From assembly GCF_032854445.1 (NCBI RefSeq), contig NC_088297.1, forward strand, positions 5,829,991 to 5,893,990: a stretch of 64,000 bases of DNA. Direction: 5' to 3'. The translations under genes and the position numbers were made by a program. The notes under the pieces were generated by a model that saw only the letters and a list, made by a program, of their open reading frames with translations, made no database searches and was not told the origin of the DNA. Source of the DNA: Liolophura sinensis. Taxonomy: Eukaryota; Mollusca; Polyplacophora; Chitonida; Chitonidae. Shown here in pieces: positions 59,261 through 64,000 of the stretch; positions within the stretch are counted from its first letter, which is position 1, and every line of letters starts with the position of its first letter.

Positions 59261-61487
59261 TGCTTGCGTGAGCTAAACGAGGTCACACCGCGCTCTGCAT
59301 ATGTAGCCTAGGCTTACGGATGTGTTTTGTTCCGTTGTTCAGCCTAGACTCGTTGTGACGATACCTCGGGCAAGTACTCCGTTCCCTCCATTCTTTGCTC
59401 AGACCTAAATATCCTCTTGAGATGACAGTAACTGGCACGTCAGTTGGTTTATTCGTTATTCTTAAACTTGAAATATATGGCTCTTCGCGGTTTAACGTTG
59501 TTTAACGACGGACAAACGAATCGAGTAAGGCATTTCCTAGGTATTGTGACTGAGGCTCTATAGGGTGACTATCGAATGTCGAGTGATTGTTCAAGTTTAT
59601 GAAATGTAAATGCTAATGGTAATGAAGTCAGTTTTTTTTTCTTCACTTGTTTAATCTTCATTTGACCAGGTTTATGTTTTAATGTCTTAAATTCGCTCAT
59701 TACACAAGGGATTCATCCATGAAATAGGTAGGCTGAGTCAGTGCATTGCATCATTGGCAATTTGTGTATCAAAATAAATTTGTAATTAAATTCTCCATGT
59801 AATTAATTTTCAATCTTCTTAGCACAATGGTATGAGTGACCCTGCATTGTGGCCATTACATAGTATGCTGATATTCTGCCCTCTCTTCTCTTTCATAATA
59901 TCGTAAGATTTTTTTTTTAATAATGAAATATAATAATAAAAATAAAAGTTATAATACAATCAAAATTGGTTTGTATATTTCAGTTCTGTTATACAAATCA
60001 GCTGTTTTGTGATTTTCTGTATTCAGGGCCCCAGACATTTTGTTGACGCGTAATAATGTACATTGATTCTTCACTGTATTCCCACGTTAATGTGTTTTTA
60101 ATTAATTGGAATTTAATTTTACATTCTTGTTTGACTGATTAAAGAGCTTATTTGACCATTTTGGTTTCTTTGGCAGTATTGGTTCAATGCACCAGTGTAT
60201 CTCTCAAATCAAAGTAAAAGTATGGGTTAAATTGCTTATAAACAAAAGAATTTACTAACAGAAAAAGTTAGTGGCAGTACCAGTGGTTTTGGGTAAAAAA
60301 TTGATGACTGCAAATCCATGATGTGCACACCTCTGTGCACATATTACCGTTCGAAGTCCAAAACAAAAATTATAAAGCAAATTTCTCCTAACAGGTATTA
60401 GTCTGATATTTACCAAAAGGCAAGAATTTGAGCTATTCATGGTGTATACAGAAAATTTGATTTCATTAGTGAATATAGACTTTTTGGTTAATTAGGTTAG
60501 TGACATTGAATTCCCATATATGGCTTATCTCTAGTCAAAAGGGAACTCCGTGGCTGAAAGGGTTAGCACGCCAGTGTGGCGCAATGACCCAGGAGCCTCT
60601 CACCAATGCGGTCCGTGTGAGTTCAAGTCCAGCTCATGCTGGCTTCCTCTACGGTCGTATGTGAGAAGAACTGTTAGCAACCTGTGGATGGTAGTGGGTT
60701 TCCCACAAGCTCAACCCGGTTTCCTCCTACCAAAATGCTGGCCAGTGGCGTAGAAGTGAAATATTCTTGAGTATGGTGTAAAACACCAATCAAATAAATA
60801 AATAAATAAATACATTTACAAATAGTCCAACCCCCCCCCCCCCCCCCCCAAAAATTGCATTAATATCGAAAACAGAATAATTTTGCATTCACTGTGTAAA
60901 ATTTAGAAAATTGGATATATCTGAATTAATTAATGAGAGGTGAGTTATGAAAACATGTGAAAGTTTATCCACTGTGTGTGATTTACTGTAGCTTCATTCA
61001 GGAGTTAACTTAATAGCCCAGTGGAATCTCAGATGAAATTGGGGAAATATGTCATAAATTCAGATGTAGTGCAGTATTTATTTTTTTATGTATTTATATT
61101 TAATTTTTATTTATTTATTTTTATATGTTATTTTATTTATTTTCTCCCTAGAATGCACCACAGTTATTCAAGTGCATTGAGGGTCCATAAGCTAGAAATC
61201 AATTTTCTTTACTTTTTTTTTTTTTTTAAACAAGGCCTGTAATGACATGAAAGCAGAATATTAACTATTGAAAATGAGTTTTTAAATTTTTTTGTTGATA
61301 TTTTATCCAGAAACATCACATTGATTAACTATTGGTAGCCGATAAATGATGTCTTCATTATCAGTGTGATAACAGTACTTCATAAAGCTTGAAGGGCGTT
61401 AAAGGTTTACTCCTTCTCTGTCCCTGCGCCACAAAATATTTTTACATACATCAGTGTTTTGAAATGGTGAGTTTCATTGTACTGATC
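59261..61487. other. No exon recognised right of the divergent promoter
   Basis: AT-rich sequence with a SINE-1 (60544-60815), a run of about 22 C (60829-60850) and T-runs (61214-61227). It could be a first intron of the divergent gene. Confidence 0.4.
60544..60815 (+). mobile_element. SINE family 1, full length
   Basis: GGAACTCCGTGGCTGAAAGG, CAATGACCCAGGAGCCTCTC, B-box GAGTTCAAGTCC, body, GTGAAATATTCTTGAGTATG and an (AAAT)n tail. Confidence 0.9.
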
Positions 61488-61905
61488 GCCGGCACCCATG
61501 GCTAAGTTGGTAAGGCGTCCGCTACATGGGCAGTAGATCCAGGGTCAATCCTGGGTTGGGTCACACCTTGACCTTTAAAAAGAGTAGGTTGTAGCTTCCT
61601 TGCTTGGCATTCGGCATTCAGGGGAAGTGCAACAACCCTTTTGTTGAGCCGTATCAGTATAATGGCTCAGGCGGGGCACCTTACTCGCCTTCGGTAAGTC
61701 ATCTTAGTGAAGCATATAAAAGAATATAATATAATATTTTATCTATGCATATAAAAGCATAGATAAAAGAATGGTGGAACTCTGTCCTGCAACAAGGAGG
61801 CACATTACATGCCCTCTAAGGACTCCTTCGTCATATGACTGAAAAATTGTTAAGTAGGATGTTAAACCTCCACTCACTCACTCACTCACTCACTCACTCA
61901 CTCAT
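61488..61905 (+). mobile_element. tRNA-derived SINE, family 3, full length, (ACTC)n tail
   Basis: A-box TGGCTAAGTTGG, B-box-like GGTCAATCCTGG, then ACAAGGAGGCACATTACATG, GAAAAATTGTTAAGTAGGAT and a CACTCACTCACTCACT tail. An AATATAATATAAT-rich insert sits near 61720. Partial copy at 19787-20036. Confidence 0.7.
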
Positions 61906-62017
61906 TTTAGTGATCGTGTTGAATTGAAGTCGGTACATACATGTCGCGTCATGAAGTTCATGTGTCAGTAAGAGTCCTGATTTATTCATCGTAGTCAAAT
62001 CTAGTGATTTTGATGTC

Positions 62018-63430
62018 CTGCGCTGATTTGCTAGAACTGTCAGGCTTGTGACCAGTGAGGTGAGGTGTGATTTGCTATGACTGTCAGGCTTGTGACCATT
62101 GAGGTGAGGTGTGATTTGCTATGACTGTCAGGCTTGTGACCATTGAGGTGAGGTGTGATTTGCTATGACTGTCAGGCTGGGGACCAGTGAGGTGAGGTGT
62201 GATTTGCTATGACTGTCAGGCTTGTGACCAGTGAGGTGAGGTGTGATTTGCTATGACTGTCAGGCTTGTGACCAGTAAGGTGAGGTGTGATTTGCTATGA
62301 CTGTCAGGCTTGTGACCAATGAGTGAGGTGTGATTTGCTATGACTGTCAGGCTGGGGACCAGTGAGATGAGGTGTGATTTGCTATGACTGTCAGGCTTGT
62401 GACCATTGAGGTGGGGTGTGATTTGCTATGACTGTCAGGCTTGTGACCAGTGAGGTGAGGTGTGATTTGCTATGACAGCCATGCTGGTGACCATTGAGGT
62501 GAGGTTTGATTTGCTATGACTGTCAGGCTTGTGACCAGTGAGGTGAGGTGTGATTTGCTATGACTGTCAGGCTTGTGATCATTGAAGTGAGGTGTGATTT
62601 GCTATGACTGTCAGGCTCATGGACCATTGAGGTGAGGTGTGATTTGCTATGACTGTCAGGTTTGTGACCATTGAGGTGAGGTGTGATTTGCTATTACTGT
62701 CAGGCTGGTGACAAGTGAGGTGAGATGTGATTTGCTATGACTGTCAGGCTTGTGACCAGTGAGGTGAGGTGTGATTTGCTATGACTGTCAGGTTTGTGAC
62801 CATTGAGGTGAGGTGTGATTTGCTATTACTGTCAGGCTGGTGACAAGTGAGGTGAGATGTGATTTGCTATGACTGTCAGGCTTGTGACCAGTGAGGTGAG
62901 GTGTGATTTGCTATGACTGTCCAGGCTCATGACCATTGAGGTGAGGTGTGATTTGCTATGACTGTCAGGTTTGTGACCATTGAGGTGTGGTGTGATTTGC
63001 TATGACTGTCAGGCTTGTGACCATTGAGGTGAGGTTGTGATTTGCTATGACTGTCAGCTTGTGACCCAGTGAGGTGAGGTGTGATTTGCTATGACTGTCA
63101 GGCTTGTGACCAATGAGGCGAAGGTGTGATTTGCTATGACTGTCAGGCTCATGACCATTGATGTAAGGTGTAAATTTGCTATGACTGTCAGGCTCATGAC
63201 CATTGAGGTGAGGTGTGATTTGCTATGACTGTCAGGCTTGTGACCAATGAGGTGAGGTGTGATTTGCTATGACTGTCAGACTTGTGACCAATGAGGTGAG
63301 GTGTGATTTGCTATGACTGTCAGGCTTGTGACCAATGAGGTGAGGTGTGATTTGCTATGACTGTCAGGCTCATGACCATTGAGGTGAGGTGTGATTTGCT
63401 ATGACTGTCAGGCTTGTGATCAATGAGATA
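62018..63430. repeat. 44-bp minisatellite, about 32 copies
   Basis: Unit TGATTTGCTATGACTGTCAG + GCTTGTGACCAGTGAGGTGA + GGTG with recurrent variants (CATTGAGG, CAATGAGG, GCTCATGACC, GCTGGGGACC). Single-base indels occur from 62600 on. Confidence 0.96.
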
Positions 63431-63465
63431 AGATGTTTGAATCAAGCTCTTGTTTTTTTGTTAGA

Positions 63466-64000
63466 AGTCAGGAGGCTTGTCATTTACCTGGCGAATGGTG
63501 ATGGCTTACACTGACCACTCCAGTTGTGTCATTTACCTGGCGAATGTGGACGGCTTACACTGACCACTCCAGTTGTGTCATTTACCTGGCAAATGTTGAT
63601 GGCTTACTCTGACCACTCCAGTTGTGTCATTTACCTGGCAAATGTTGACGGCTTACTCTGACCACTCCAGTTTGGTCATTTATCCAGCAAATGTTGGCGG
63701 CTTACTCTGGCCACTCCAGGTTTTGTCATTTACCTGGCAGATGTTGACGGCTTACTCTGACCACTCCAGTTGTGTCATTTACCTGGCAAATGTTGACGGC
63801 TTACTCTGGCCACTCCAGTTTTGTCATTTACCTGACAAATGTTGATGGTCTACTTTGACCACTCCAGTTTTGTCATTTACCTGGCAGATGTTGACGGCTT
63901 ACTCTGACCACTCCAGTTTTGTCATTTACCTGACAAATGTTGACGGCTTACTCTGACCACTCCAGTTTGGTCATTTATCCAGCAAATGTTGACGGCTTAC
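63466..64000. repeat. 49-bp minisatellite, at least 11 copies, continues past the window
   Basis: Unit GTCATTTACCTGGCAAATGT + TGACGGCTTACTCTGACCAC + TCCAGTTTT. Only about 35 bp separate it from the 44-bp array. The 73-codon frame here is a repeat artefact. Confidence 0.95.

Overview
The window looks like nuclear DNA from a mollusc or close lophotrochozoan relative. It has interrupted genes with GT-AG introns, many copies of a tRNA-derived SINE ending in an (AAAT)n tail of a type common in mollusc genomes, and a very heavy load of minisatellites. Species assignment is inference. All gene calls come from reading exons, splice sites and protein motifs by eye; no search was run.

Three genes can be reconstructed completely. 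(1) An Emi-type F-box/APC/C inhibitor (FBXO43/FBXO5 family) on the minus strand, CDS 9263-11482, 4 coding exons, 409 codons. (2) POLR2K, the RPB12 zinc-ribbon subunit shared by RNA polymerases I, II and III, on the plus strand, CDS 13236-21417, 3 coding exons, 59 codons. (3) EXOC3/Sec6, an exocyst subunit, on the minus strand, CDS 25306-57151, 23 coding exons, 748 codons, all splice phases compatible. Two partial signals remain: an unidentified plus-strand terminal exon at 484-674, and a possible divergent first exon at 59064-59234 facing EXOC3.

Layout: 1-8500 holds the orphan terminal exon, an 80-bp satellite array, SINEs and a 200-N gap. FBXO43 and POLR2K lie head to head around a promoter-like interval at about 12.25-12.6 kb, the same neighbour pair I recall from human 8q22. 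POLR2K has a 7.7-kb second intron full of sense-oriented SINEs. POLR2K and EXOC3 converge at 22-25 kb. EXOC3 fills 25-57 kb; its introns carry many unrelated minisatellites, several lying directly at 5' splice sites. A CpG-rich, CRE/ETS-bearing divergent promoter lies at about 59.0-59.2 kb, and two more tandem arrays run off the right edge from 62 kb.

The most unusual items are a 25-bp array in EXOC3 intron 6 that repeats the exon's own 5' splice site about ten times, a second diverged copy of the EXOC3 terminal exon at 26095-26322, a MITE family with four copies of which one has seeded a minisatellite, and the apparently ancient FBXO43-POLR2K head-to-head pair.
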